From assembly GCF_028882275.1 (NCBI RefSeq), contig NZ_JARBUT010000026.1:20101-84100 (forward strand): a stretch of DNA of 64,000 nt, written 5' to 3'. The stretch is from Nocardiopsis sp. N85. Its GTDB lineage: Bacteria; Actinomycetota; Actinomycetes; Streptosporangiales; Streptosporangiaceae. The number at the start of each line of letters is the position of its first letter. Position 1 is the first letter of the stretch. Below, piece after piece: positions 53,409-61,830 of this stretch. Under the pieces are notes generated by a model. The model saw only the letters and a program-made list of their open reading frames with translations. It had not been told where the DNA came from and did no database searches. The position numbers and the translations under genes are program-made.

Positions 53409-53439
53409 TTGCCGTCGGGGGCGGGGAGTGGGCTAGGAT
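53409..53439 (+). promoter_or_regulatory. Predicted promoter of tRNA-Gly
   Basis: TTGCCG (53409-53414) and TAGGAT (53434-53439), 19-base spacer; the tRNA starts 40 bases after the -10 box. Confidence 0.55.
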
Positions 53440-53478
53440 GACAGTGGTTGACCGGCCGTTGGAACGCCGGGATACAAC

Positions 53479-53549
53479 GCGGATGTAGTTCAATGGCAGA
53501 ACTTCAGCTTCCCAAGCTGATAGCGCGGGTTCGATTCCCGTCATCCGCT
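53479..53549 (+). tRNA. tRNA-Gly (anticodon CCC)
   Basis: 71 bases folding as a cloverleaf: acceptor GCGGATG/CATCCGC, anticodon stem TCAGC/GCTGA with loop TTCCCAA (anticodon CCC), T arm with GGTTCGATTCC. CCA is not encoded. The gene is the left border of the accessory region; a broken tyrosine integrase follows 100 bases away, the usual layout when an element has inserted at a tRNA 3' end. Confidence 0.95.
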
Positions 53550-53558
53550 CCGAACAAC

Positions 53559-53601
53559 GTTAGGCCAGGCAGATCGGTAAAAACCGAACACCTGGCCTAA
53601 C
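53559..53601 (+). terminator. Terminator hairpin after tRNA-Gly
   Basis: GTTAGGCCAGG / CCTGGCCTAAC (11 bp, perfect) with a nested CGGT/ACCG, followed by TGCTTTCT. Confidence 0.75.
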
Positions 53602-53650
53602 TGCTTTCTAGGGCTCCACATGGCCCGCGTGCCCGCTACGTGCCCGATGC

Positions 53651-54124
53651 TCAGACCCGGGCACCGGCAAGGGGCGGATCGTCTTCATCGTCACCGCCGT
53701 GTCCCCGGGCCTTGCGCAGTTCCTCGGCGGCCCGTTCACCCAACCGGTCCGCCAACTCCTGAGCGCGTTCGTCCCGGGCGTGGAGGTAGATCATCGCCGC
53801 CCGGGGGCTGGAGTGGCCTATCCGGTTCATCAGCTCCCGCAGCGACGCCCCGGCCTCGGCCGCGAAGGTGTTGCCCGTGTGCCGGAGGTCGTGCAGATGG
53901 ACGTCCTCCAGGCCCGCCCCGTCGATCTGGCAGGGGTTCTCCCGGATCAGCTTGTCCTTGACGGCGGTGTTGAGCACGGCCCGCATGAGCCGGTACGCCT
54001 TGGGCACCTGGGTGCAGCTCTGCTTGCGGCGCAGCCGCGAGTAGCGCCAACGGCGGATGTCGGACTCCTTGATCTCGTTGAGGTGCACCGTGCCGAACGT
54101 CGGGGCGCACCACGCCCGTTCCCT
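53651..54124 (-). pseudogene. int: Truncated and internally deleted tyrosine integrase
   Basis: About 157 codons of an actinobacterial phage/ICE-type tyrosine recombinase. The core-binding part is read as PTFGTVHLNEIKESDIRRWR then KAYRLMRAVLNTAVKDKLIR and ENPCQIDGAG; the catalytic end follows at once as DVHLHDLRHTGNTFAAEAGA, SLRELMNRIGHSSPRAAMIY (HLRH box with Arg, second His, Tyr nucleophile). The 110-130 residues between, including the first catalytic Arg and the Lys, and the whole N-terminal arm-binding domain are missing. The frame runs on directly from the stop of the CYTH gene, in the same phase. Inactive remnant beside the tRNA attachment site. Confidence 0.85.
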
Positions 54125-54667
54125 TTACGCATCCTGGAAGCGCAGATCCATGATCGTGGCCGGGTCGATGCCGTAGCGGGCGTACACCTTCGTGGTGTTC
54201 TCCCCCGTCAGCTCGGCCTCGGCGTAACCGAGCAGCGCCGCCACCCGCACGACCTCCTCCCGGCTGTCGGCCTCGATCTCCAGGTAGGCCGGGATGCGCG
54301 GCCAGGTGTCGATCTCCAACCTGGCCCCGTCGAGTGCGAAGCTGTGCCTGCGGTTCTCCTGGTACGCCTTGGGCGTGTACCCCAGCTTGCCCAGCAGCGC
54401 GTTGGCGGTCTCGAAGTCGCCGACCTCGGTCTCGGTCTCCCGGGTGCCGTCGATGGCGTCGGAGCCGATCTCCTTGACCGCGAGCGTCACCCGGCCACCG
54501 GTGTCGCGCAGCCGCACCCACCGGGAGGCGTCCTCGGGTTCGATGTCGTAGACGTAGCGCCGCTGGAGCACCTCCCCCAGGTCCTCACCGCCCTTGTCGA
54601 GGATGAGCCGAGTGACCCGGTCAGGGTCGATGTCCAGAACCTTGGCCTCGTACTCGATCGCGCTCAT
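54125..54667 (-). CDS. CYTH-domain protein (class IV adenylate cyclase/thiamine triphosphatase-like)
   Basis: A 180-residue triphosphate tunnel enzyme: ExExK motif MSAIEYEAKV (Glu5, Glu7, Lys9), tunnel strands RWVRLRDTGGRVTLAVKE, YQENRRHSFALDGARLEIDT, PAYLEIEADSREEVVRVAAL and the end VYARYGIDPATIMDLRF. CyaB-like members bind triphosphates with divalent metal; activity may be cyclase or triphosphatase. ATG 54667 with AAGGGAATC upstream. The integrase remnant begins immediately after its stop, so the 3' flank was replaced during integration or deletion. Confidence 0.88.
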   Translation of the reverse strand: MSAIEYEAKVLDIDPDRVTRLILDKGGEDLGEVLQRRYVYDIEPEDASRWVRLRDTGGRVTLAVKEIGSDAIDGTRETETEVGDFETANALLGKLGYTPKAYQENRRHSFALDGARLEIDTWPRIPAYLEIEADSREEVVRVAALLGYAEAELTGENTTKVYARYGIDPATIMDLRFQDA

Positions 54668-54720
54668 GCCGTCGGATTCCCTTCGTGGTGTGTGTTCGTC
54701 TCAAAGGCGGTGGGGGTGCG

Positions 54721-55024
54721 GTGGTGATCGGCTCTTACCACGACCTGTGGCATGGGGAGCAGTCGTTCCGGATGAGCAAGACCGATCTGGCGGCCCGGCC
54801 GATGTTCCACCACACCAGGGACAGCATCGAGGCGCACCTGACCATCGTGTCGCTGTGGCGATCGCCCGACAGGTGCAGGCGCGGACCGGGCGCGATATCC
54901 GTGCCGTGGCGCGAGGGTTGCGGCCGCTACGCTCGACGACCATCGCGATCAACGGCACCGAGCAGACCTTCCCACCACGGATCCCCAAGACTCAGTAGGA
55001 GATCCTGGACGCGCTCACGCGGTG
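54721..55024 (+). pseudogene. C-terminal fragment of an IS1634/IS4-type transposase
   Basis: The frame at 54733 reads SYHDLWHGEQSFRMSKTDLA then ARPMFHHTRDSIEAHLTIV, the conserved C-terminal catalytic end (Y-x-x-L-W-x-x-E-x-x-F-R) of IS1634-like DDE transposases. At about 54855 the frame shifts to VAIARQVQARTGRDIRAVAR, RSTTIAINGTEQTFPPRIPK, an in-frame TAG at about 54996, then EILDALTR and TGA. One frameshift plus one stop in the last quarter, and no N-terminal part: a decayed insertion sequence. Confidence 0.85.
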
Positions 55025-55037
55025 ACAACGTGACGGA

Positions 55038-55292
55038 CTAACCAAATGGCCGAACTCTGGTCCATGCCGGTGCCTCGATCGCCTCCAGAACCTCGACAGG
55101 CAGGTCGTAGTTGGTCGCCAGAGAGTGGCCCTCCATGTCTTCGGCCCACCGCTCACGCGATTTGACCTCTTCCGAGCCCAGATCGACGGATTCCCTGTCC
55201 GCCTCGCGACGGTCGGTGGCCGACTGGGCTCGAATGCCAAGCCCGCTGACCGCGGTGTCGCTGTCGGGATTCCTTGCTCCGGCGAACTGAAT
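55038..55292 (-). pseudogene. Orphan C-terminal coding fragment, unknown family
   Basis: A minus-strand frame open from 55292 to TAG 55038-55040 reads DRREADRESVDLGSEEVKSR then ERWAEDMEGHSLATNYDLPV, EVLEAIEAPAWTRVRPFG. Composition is protein-like (acidic, amphipathic helices), yet there is no start codon in the first 57 codons, so the 5' end appears lost. It lies between the transposase remnant and the giant gene. I recognise no family. Confidence 0.4.
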
Positions 55293-55417
55293 TCACCCGG
55301 CCGCGTCCCGGACCATTGTGCTCGCCCATGGCCTCGACTGCCCTGCAGAAAGGCCCCTGAACAGGGACGGTTCCGATTTCGGGCGTACCTTGTCCACTCC
55401 CTTATCTGGCCACACCG

Positions 55418-58400
55418 CTAGAGCTCCAGGTCAGGGCCCTCCTGCGCTTCCCGGCTCCGTCCGTCACCGGCAGGGGAGGACGTCTTGGCGCCCCGTGTAC
55501 CCGGGGAAGCCAGACCAGGCTGGGGACGCCGCGCCGTCTTGGTGGTCTTCATCGTCTGCACGTAGCGTCTGCGTTCTTCCTGGGTGGCGGAGAAGTACTC
55601 CTTCGGGCTCGACGGCAGGGCGGCGTTGTCCACACCGCGTTGGCCCGCCAGGAACACCTCCTTCTGCACCTTCTGGTACCAGTCGTGCTTGGCGAGCTGC
55701 TTGCCCTGGTCCTTGTAGGCGACCGCGGCCACCCGGTCGGCCTGGGCGTGCAGTTCCAACATCGCCGGAGCGGTCTCTGGTCCCAGGTCACCGCGTTCGA
55801 TGAGGTCCTGCGCCTGCTTCCAGTACTCAGTCAGCCAGTTCTGGGCCTGGGGCCGCATGCCACCGGCGGCGAGCTCTCCGCGTCTCATGAGATCCTGCGC
55901 CTGCTTCGCGTGCTCTGTCGACCAGTCCCTGGCCTGGGGCCGCGTGCCGCCGGGAGTACGTGCATCCCAGGGCTGGTCCGAGTTGTGAATGACCCAATCG
56001 GTACTGCGGAAATGCCCTGAGAGGGAGCGCCCGAACTTGGTCGCGTCGACAGGCCCGCTGGACTCGAAGGCTCCCAGCGAGAGCTCTCGCCCCAGCTTCT
56101 TCTCCCACTTGTTCGCCCACTCGGCCAGTTCCGGAAAAGCATCTTTAACCGCTTGTTTGTCCAGGTATCCGTGCCCACCCATGAAGTCGCCCGGATAACG
56201 GTCGGAACGCTGCTCCTTCCAGCGTTCGCGGGCGGCACGGATCATGGCAGTGCTGTTGATGTCGAGATCGAAGTCACTCGGCACGGACGCCAGACCCAGT
56301 CGCCACATCGCGTCGTACGGACGGCGCAGCGGACGTTCAGCACTGTCGCCGAACCATTCCCGCATGCGTCGGGCGGCCTCGGGCTTGTCCGCCAGCTCCT
56401 CTTCATTGGGCAGCGTCTTGTGCATACCGGAGAAGACGTCGGCACCGGTTCCCTTGAGGCGGATGTCGACCTGCTCCGGTTGGAAGCCGTCCCGCCGCAG
56501 AGCCTCCAACATCTCCGTACCGAACTGGTCATAAAGCTCCGGAGTCATCCCCATGGGGGCCTCCCTGCTTACCATCCACTTGATCTGGACCGGATCGATA
56601 CCGAGAAAGTCCAGGTCGCGCTTGGCGATGGCATAGCCGGAGTCGTCCCGGGGCCACCAGTCCGGATACTGTTCCTCGCCCTCAAAGATCCGGATCATCC
56701 GGCGATCGAACGGGTCTGCGGGGTTGAGTCGGTGGCTCGTGATCTCCAGAGGACGCCACCGGCCGTCCGAGCCCTGGGACTGTGCGTCCGGGGGGTTCAT
56801 CGGCTCCTCCACCAAGGCTGCCCTGTCATCTCCCAGAACAGGGCCACCGACGTTGACACTGCTCGCCGTGGTCCGCTCAACGGCACGTTCCTGCGTTCTT
56901 CCGGCGGAAATACCGTCCAGCGTGCTCGGGCGGTCACCGGGCAGCGCGACCCATTCCTTCTGCCTGAGGTAGCCCATACCCGTCGTGGGCAGGGACAGGA
57001 TGTCCTGAGCGGGCATGAGGTCGGCCAGGATCACGCCAGGGCCTCCGCGGGTATCCAGCCAATCAGCGACCACCTGACGGTCCGCCGACCAGCTCTCCAA
57101 GGGGCGGCGCAGCATCTGGAATCCGGCACCGACGTTCAGATCGGCCCAATCGGGCCTGGGCGCTCCCTCCTGCCAGGTCAAGGCCCGGTAACCGATCAGC
57201 TCCGAGACGCCGCGTTCGGCGAGGATCCCCTGAGTCATCTCGTACTGGGTACGTACGAAGTCCCGCAAGGCGTCGCGGCTGTACAAAAGTTCGATTTCCA
57301 CCCTCTTGCGCGTCTCCGAGTCCGGGTTCCATTCCAGAACCCGGGGAAGGCCGAATTCCTCTTTGGTGGCCTCTTGGAGAGCCAGCACGCGCACATTGTT
57401 GTTGGAGCCGTAGGACCAAGCGCCCATCAGTTCGCTGACCGAGATCCGACGCACCAGGGCGTCGGCCTCTGGCCGGTCCATGCGTATGACTCTGTCCGGA
57501 GCGTGTCCGGGCTCGGCCGGGTCGAGTTCGTCGACATGGAGGACGTCGGCCCCCATGGAGGGGTACTGCTCGTTGAGCGGTACGAGGACGTATTGGTGAT
57601 CGCCCAGCCTTTCCACCATGTCGGTTCCGACATTCAGGCCGAACGCGGAGACGACGAGTTCTGGCGTCGAGGTCCGCATCCTTTGGGCGAGGACCCCGAT
57701 GGCTATGGTCTTGGCTTGGCTCGTGCCACTGATGCGCCCGTCGTCACTCAGCAGTGCCTCAGCGATCCGCTGTTGGTCGATCCGTTCCGGCGAGTCCAGA
57801 AGTGGGGGCTGACGGGTGTGCTCCCCGGAAGCCTGGTTCTGCGGCGTGACCTGGTGACCCGGGGCTCTGGGCAGCAGCCGATCGGTTCCGGTCGCGTGCT
57901 CCGCCACCCGATCGAACCTCTCCATGTACGCATGGAACAGATCGGTCCGACCGAACTGGTCGAACAGGGGACGTAGGTCCTCGAGCTGTCGCCCCATGAT
58001 CTCGATGTCACCGGGTGAGATCGGATTGTCCACCCACGAGAACATGTGCGTCTCGGTCTCCCGGAAGAAGGTTCGGACGAACGGATTCGCCGCGTCCGGG
58101 GAGGGAGCGTGCGAGGCAGTGCCGACCTCTGCCGCGATCAGGCTCTGCCGTCCCCCGAGAACGAGCTGGTCGGTGGTCACGCCGTGGACGGCGGTCAGCG
58201 CGTGGTACAGACCTAGGAACACACCATCGCGGGTCGAAGGCATCCCTTGGTCCGCCAGGTCGGCCAGATCCCGATGGCGGGTGGACGCCGGCTCACCGAG
58301 CATGTGGTCGGTGTAAACTTCACGGAGCCCCACCGGGTGCGACAGCGGGATACGGGCACCCACCGCTCGGCCGACGTACGAGTCGAGTACTTTGACTCTG

Positions 58401-61400
58401 GCGTCCTCGGTCCGGACGTACTTCTCGTAGACGGCCCGTGTGCCGTCCTCGAACGTGGCCAATTCCCTGCTCGAGATGCCCTCACCGTGCCCGAGCGCCT
58501 GTCTGGCGACCACACGCGCGGCGGTGACCGGGTGTACGGGCAGCGGGAGCGCGCTGGTACGGGGCGTGGCGCCAGCCCTGACGATTGCGGGTTGACCGCC
58601 GTTCAGCACCGCCTCGATCTCGCTCTGGAGCTTCGGCCAGCTCTGGGCGAAGCCGGGATGAAGGTTCAGGCCCCGGACTTCGGAGACCGGGACCCATGCC
58701 AGAGCCATGGTCTCGCCGTCGATTGGCTCGAACGACACCAGCCGGTCGGCCGTGGCGATCACGATGTCGTACGTCCAGCCGCCGTGATCGTCCCGAACGA
58801 CCCGTTCGACGCGGACGTCGGCGCGGCGGAGGGTGCTCTCCTCAGCAGCCTCGCGGATGGCGGCCTCGGTCGGGGACTCATGGCTGTCGCGCGCGCCGCC
58901 GAGAAGTGCCCAGGTTCCTCCCTGGTCGGTGTCCGGGCCCCGGTGGTGCATGAGCGCGAACGCCTCGCCGTTCGCGGCACGATGGACCGGCAACAGCCCG
59001 GCGGCACCGAAGCGTCCCCAATGCGGGTGGCCTTCGGCGCAGTTCACCCAACCATCGCCCACCATCGCGGGCAGCTCGGGCGCCCGGGGGCGCGACGCGG
59101 CGCGGTCCGGTATCGCCCGGATACCGGCGGCCAAGGCCCGAGCCGCACCCACCCACGTCGTGTCGGCCTCGCGCAGGAGGCGTTGCAGGGAGAGCGCGTT
59201 CCCCCTGGCCGCGGGAATGTCGAGCAGGATCTCCCGCAGGTTCCGGGTCCAGCGCTCGATATCCACCTCGCCTTCGAAGCTCTGTTCGACCAACATGAGA
59301 CGGGTGATCTCAGGAGGGAAACGACTCGGGTCGCCGAAGAAGGATCCGACTCCACTGGTGCTAGGCAACACGACGGGCAGTCCTGCGCCTGCGGCCTCCA
59401 GCCCGACCAGCCCGAAGCCCTCCGCCCGCGAGGGCATGACCATCACATCGGCCTGCCGCATGTCGGACAGCAGATCGCCTCGATCGATCGAGAACGGCTT
59501 GACCACGACCTCCCGGCCGACGATGGCGGACAACCGTTCCTTCACCTCCTCCACCGTCTCTGGGGAGGCACCGCGAACGGTCAACTGCGCGTCGATACCC
59601 TCGCCCAGCAACCGGCGGACCATGAGCGCGGCGTGGTGAGCGCCCTTCTGCGGGGCGTCACCGCGGCCGACCAGCAACACGTGTCGTGTCCGTTCCCCGT
59701 CCCAGAGCGGAAGCCGCTGTTCCTCGAAAGGAACGCCGGGAATGATCTGGTGGACGGCGGGAACATGATCGCCCGGGTTGGTGGCGGCGAGTCGGCGAGC
59801 CTCCTTCTCCAGGGTCGGGCCGACCGCCGCGACCATGTCGGCAGAGGCGACCATGCGGCGCTCGATGCCTTCGAACTCCACCTCCAAGTCTGGTCGCTTC
59901 GCCACTCGGGCCAGCGCACCGGTCACCATGTGGACCACCTGGACGAACGGCGTGTCCGGGTACCTCTCGTCGCGCACCCGCAACGCTTCGGGCCCGGAGT
60001 AACGGCTGTGTCCGATGATGGCGTCCACGTTCGACGGCAGTTCCTCGCCGTCGTAGACGAGCTGTTCCTGCTCGCCCCGGCCCGGGTCGTAATGTCGAGG
60101 CCCGATAAGGTGGATGCGGCTGCCGGGAACGTCGGGCGGCACCTCGTGCCCGACGCGCACGAAGACTTCGTGCCCGGCGGCGGCGAGTCCTTCGACGAGG
60201 TTGCGGTTGACGGCCACGATGCCGCCCTTGTGGGGATCCCACTCCGTGCAGTAGGCGAGGATGCGCAGGTCGGTGCGGTCCATGCCGACCTGTCGAGCCA
60301 GCCGCGCCCATTCCGCGGAGAACTCCTTCCAGACCGCCTCGCCGTCGGCGGGGTGTGTCTCGGCCAGACGCCGCTGGTAGTCCTGGAGCAACCGCTCGCG
60401 GTGGTGGACGGGCGCGGCCTGTGGCTCCTGGTCCGCGATGTCCATATCCCTCACGCTCGTTTCCTCGCGGGCGCCGTCGATCGAGATGGTCTGAGGGATG
60501 ATCTCGACACCGTGTCGCGCGGCCAATTCGGCGATCTCCAGGAGTTCCGGCCGGAACTCGTCCGTGAGCTCGGCGTCAAGGTAGGCGTAGGTCTCCCTGA
60601 ACCAGCGGACCTCCTCCTCAGTGAACGGCCGAAGCCGTTCCTTCTCCAAGGTCTCCTCAGCCTTCGCCGGACCCTGCCAGTTCCCCTCGGCGTCCAGGGA
60701 GTTGGAGTACACGATGTGGCCGCCCCATCTGCGAAGTGTGATCGCGTCCAGGAACGCCAGTTCGTCGACGGCCCCCATGGTCTCTGGGAGACCGACGACC
60801 GCTTCGTCGTGGATGTTCCTGGCGACAAGGCGACCGTACCCATACTCATCTCGCATCCGCTGGTAGCGGTTGAGGATCGCGAGCCTGCTGATCGCTTCGG
60901 GAACCGCCATCACGTCGGCTTCCACGCGGTAGCCGAGCTCGTGGAACAGCTCAGAGTCCCGGACCGCGCCCTCTGCGCCGCCCATCGCGCTCTCACGGAT
61001 CAGGTTCAGTCTGTTCTTTCGGGCGGTGTCGATGATCTTGTTCATCCACACCCACGCGTCACCGCCGACCCGCCTGGCGGCGGTACGGTCGTCCTCCGCC
61101 ATCAACGTCCGGTACACCGGGGAGAACTCGAGCAGGGCATCGAAGTCGGCGATGAGGGCACCGTCGGTTCCCATACGCTCCATGGCAGCACGTTGGGCGG
61201 TGGTCTTACCGGAGGCCGCCTGCCCGCCGATGTAGGCGAGCACCGGCCCCACAGGCCTGCTCACGCCTGCCATCGCTTGCGGGAGGATCTCCCACCGGAA
61301 GACGAGCTCGTTGTCGGCGTCGGACAGCTTCCACCCGTCAGGCCCGGTCGAGGCGTACTCGAAGGTCCACCTGCTACGCCATGAGTCATTCTCCGAAGAG

Positions 61401-61546
61401 CCGTCCGCCCAGGGCGGCAGGGGCGGGGTCTGCCACTGGGTCACGATGTCCCTCGCGGCGGCCACCAGGTCCGCTTCCAGCCGGGATCGCGCGTCCTCGC
61501 TGCGCGCTGACTCCCATTCGCGCGACAACCGCGCGTACTCATCCAT
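55418..61546 (-). CDS. Giant multidomain protein: zeta-toxin kinase, GT-B glycosyltransferase, Nudix, kinase-like, ADP-ribosyltransferase, nucleotidyltransferase
   Basis: 2042 residues from ATG 61546 (GAGGAG 9 bases upstream; GTG 61549 is equally good). No signal peptide or membrane helix. Domains in order: (1) about 95-365, zeta-toxin-like kinase, Walker A IGGQAASGKTT (107-116), DFD at 134-136, RESAMGG at 184-190; (2) about 427-815, GT-B glycosyltransferase of GT4 type, AYCTEWDPHKGGIVAVNRNL, VGRGDAPQKG and the EX7E motif Glu709-Glu717 in RAEGFGLVGLEAAG; (3) about 828-980, Nudix, box G884-x5-E890-x7-REAAEE(898-903); (4) about 1010-1220, kinase-like fold related to actinobacterial PI3/4K-like proteins (ATFEDGTRAVYEKYV, GLYHALTAVHGV, LEDLRPLFDQFGR) but lacking the catalytic D-x-x-x-N and D-H; (5) about 1250-1540, ADP-ribosyltransferase with Arg1454 (IGYRALTW), SWS 1485-1487 and Glu1531 (RQKEWVALPG); (6) about 1640-1860, polymerase-beta-type nucleotidyltransferase, LKGTGADVFSG and DFDLDI (1758-1763). 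Residues 1869-1896 and 1898-1925 are a tandem repeat (RPQA-W-TE--KQAQDL). The tail is basic and disordered. GC and codon use are less extreme than in the left part of the window. Individual domain calls are motif-based; the combination is unlike any standard annotated family I know. A role as a toxin/effector or anti-phage factor is inference. Confidence 0.85.
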   Translation of the reverse strand: MDEYARLSREWESARSEDARSRLEADLVAAARDIVTQWQTPPLPPWADGSSENDSWRSRWTFEYASTGPDGWKLSDADNELVFRWEILPQAMAGVSRPVGPVLAYIGGQAASGKTTAQRAAMERMGTDGALIADFDALLEFSPVYRTLMAEDDRTAARRVGGDAWVWMNKIIDTARKNRLNLIRESAMGGAEGAVRDSELFHELGYRVEADVMAVPEAISRLAILNRYQRMRDEYGYGRLVARNIHDEAVVGLPETMGAVDELAFLDAITLRRWGGHIVYSNSLDAEGNWQGPAKAEETLEKERLRPFTEEEVRWFRETYAYLDAELTDEFRPELLEIAELAARHGVEIIPQTISIDGAREETSVRDMDIADQEPQAAPVHHRERLLQDYQRRLAETHPADGEAVWKEFSAEWARLARQVGMDRTDLRILAYCTEWDPHKGGIVAVNRNLVEGLAAAGHEVFVRVGHEVPPDVPGSRIHLIGPRHYDPGRGEQEQLVYDGEELPSNVDAIIGHSRYSGPEALRVRDERYPDTPFVQVVHMVTGALARVAKRPDLEVEFEGIERRMVASADMVAAVGPTLEKEARRLAATNPGDHVPAVHQIIPGVPFEEQRLPLWDGERTRHVLLVGRGDAPQKGAHHAALMVRRLLGEGIDAQLTVRGASPETVEEVKERLSAIVGREVVVKPFSIDRGDLLSDMRQADVMVMPSRAEGFGLVGLEAAGAGLPVVLPSTSGVGSFFGDPSRFPPEITRLMLVEQSFEGEVDIERWTRNLREILLDIPAARGNALSLQRLLREADTTWVGAARALAAGIRAIPDRAASRPRAPELPAMVGDGWVNCAEGHPHWGRFGAAGLLPVHRAANGEAFALMHHRGPDTDQGGTWALLGGARDSHESPTEAAIREAAEESTLRRADVRVERVVRDDHGGWTYDIVIATADRLVSFEPIDGETMALAWVPVSEVRGLNLHPGFAQSWPKLQSEIEAVLNGGQPAIVRAGATPRTSALPLPVHPVTAARVVARQALGHGEGISSRELATFEDGTRAVYEKYVRTEDARVKVLDSYVGRAVGARIPLSHPVGLREVYTDHMLGEPASTRHRDLADLADQGMPSTRDGVFLGLYHALTAVHGVTTDQLVLGGRQSLIAAEVGTASHAPSPDAANPFVRTFFRETETHMFSWVDNPISPGDIEIMGRQLEDLRPLFDQFGRTDLFHAYMERFDRVAEHATGTDRLLPRAPGHQVTPQNQASGEHTRQPPLLDSPERIDQQRIAEALLSDDGRISGTSQAKTIAIGVLAQRMRTSTPELVVSAFGLNVGTDMVERLGDHQYVLVPLNEQYPSMGADVLHVDELDPAEPGHAPDRVIRMDRPEADALVRRISVSELMGAWSYGSNNNVRVLALQEATKEEFGLPRVLEWNPDSETRKRVEIELLYSRDALRDFVRTQYEMTQGILAERGVSELIGYRALTWQEGAPRPDWADLNVGAGFQMLRRPLESWSADRQVVADWLDTRGGPGVILADLMPAQDILSLPTTGMGYLRQKEWVALPGDRPSTLDGISAGRTQERAVERTTASSVNVGGPVLGDDRAALVEEPMNPPDAQSQGSDGRWRPLEITSHRLNPADPFDRRMIRIFEGEEQYPDWWPRDDSGYAIAKRDLDFLGIDPVQIKWMVSREAPMGMTPELYDQFGTEMLEALRRDGFQPEQVDIRLKGTGADVFSGMHKTLPNEEELADKPEAARRMREWFGDSAERPLRRPYDAMWRLGLASVPSDFDLDINSTAMIRAARERWKEQRSDRYPGDFMGGHGYLDKQAVKDAFPELAEWANKWEKKLGRELSLGAFESSGPVDATKFGRSLSGHFRSTDWVIHNSDQPWDARTPGGTRPQARDWSTEHAKQAQDLMRRGELAAGGMRPQAQNWLTEYWKQAQDLIERGDLGPETAPAMLELHAQADRVAAVAYKDQGKQLAKHDWYQKVQKEVFLAGQRGVDNAALPSSPKEYFSATQEERRRYVQTMKTTKTARRPQPGLASPGTRGAKTSSPAGDGRSREAQEGPDLEL

Positions 61547-61830
61547 CACTGGCTGCTCCTCGGGGCGTTCTCGGGAGACCGATCCGGGATTGGATGCTCG
61601 CGCACAGCTGTGAGTTCCCGTCTGGAGTCGAGGCCGACTGCCAACAGCTCCTCTGTGGTACCGGCGTACCACGGTCCGAACACATGCATCTCCACGGGTT
61701 TCACCGCGCCATCCACCGGCCGGGGCCGCCGTCGGGTGCGGAGGGTGACACGACGATCTCCGCCACGGTTGCCCGAAACCGTGTCCGCGACCGGGGGATC
61801 GTAGTGACAGAGCACGACGATGGGGCACAC
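61546..61830 (-). CDS. Small reading frame coupled to the giant gene
   Basis: 94 codons from GTG 61830; its TGA overlaps the giant gene's ATG in TGATG, the hallmark of coupled translation. Third positions are GC-rich. The C-terminal half reads PVEMHVFGPWYAGTTEELLA then VGLDSRRELTAVREHPIPDR, which looks protein-like; the N-terminal half is Arg-rich and less convincing, so a later GTG (about 61702) may be the true start. No family recognised. It could be a chaperone, adaptor or antidote of the giant protein. Confidence 0.4.
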   Translation of the reverse strand: MCPIVVLCHYDPPVADTVSGNRGGDRRVTLRTRRRPRPVDGAVKPVEMHVFGPWYAGTTEELLAVGLDSRRELTAVREHPIPDRSPENAPRSSQ

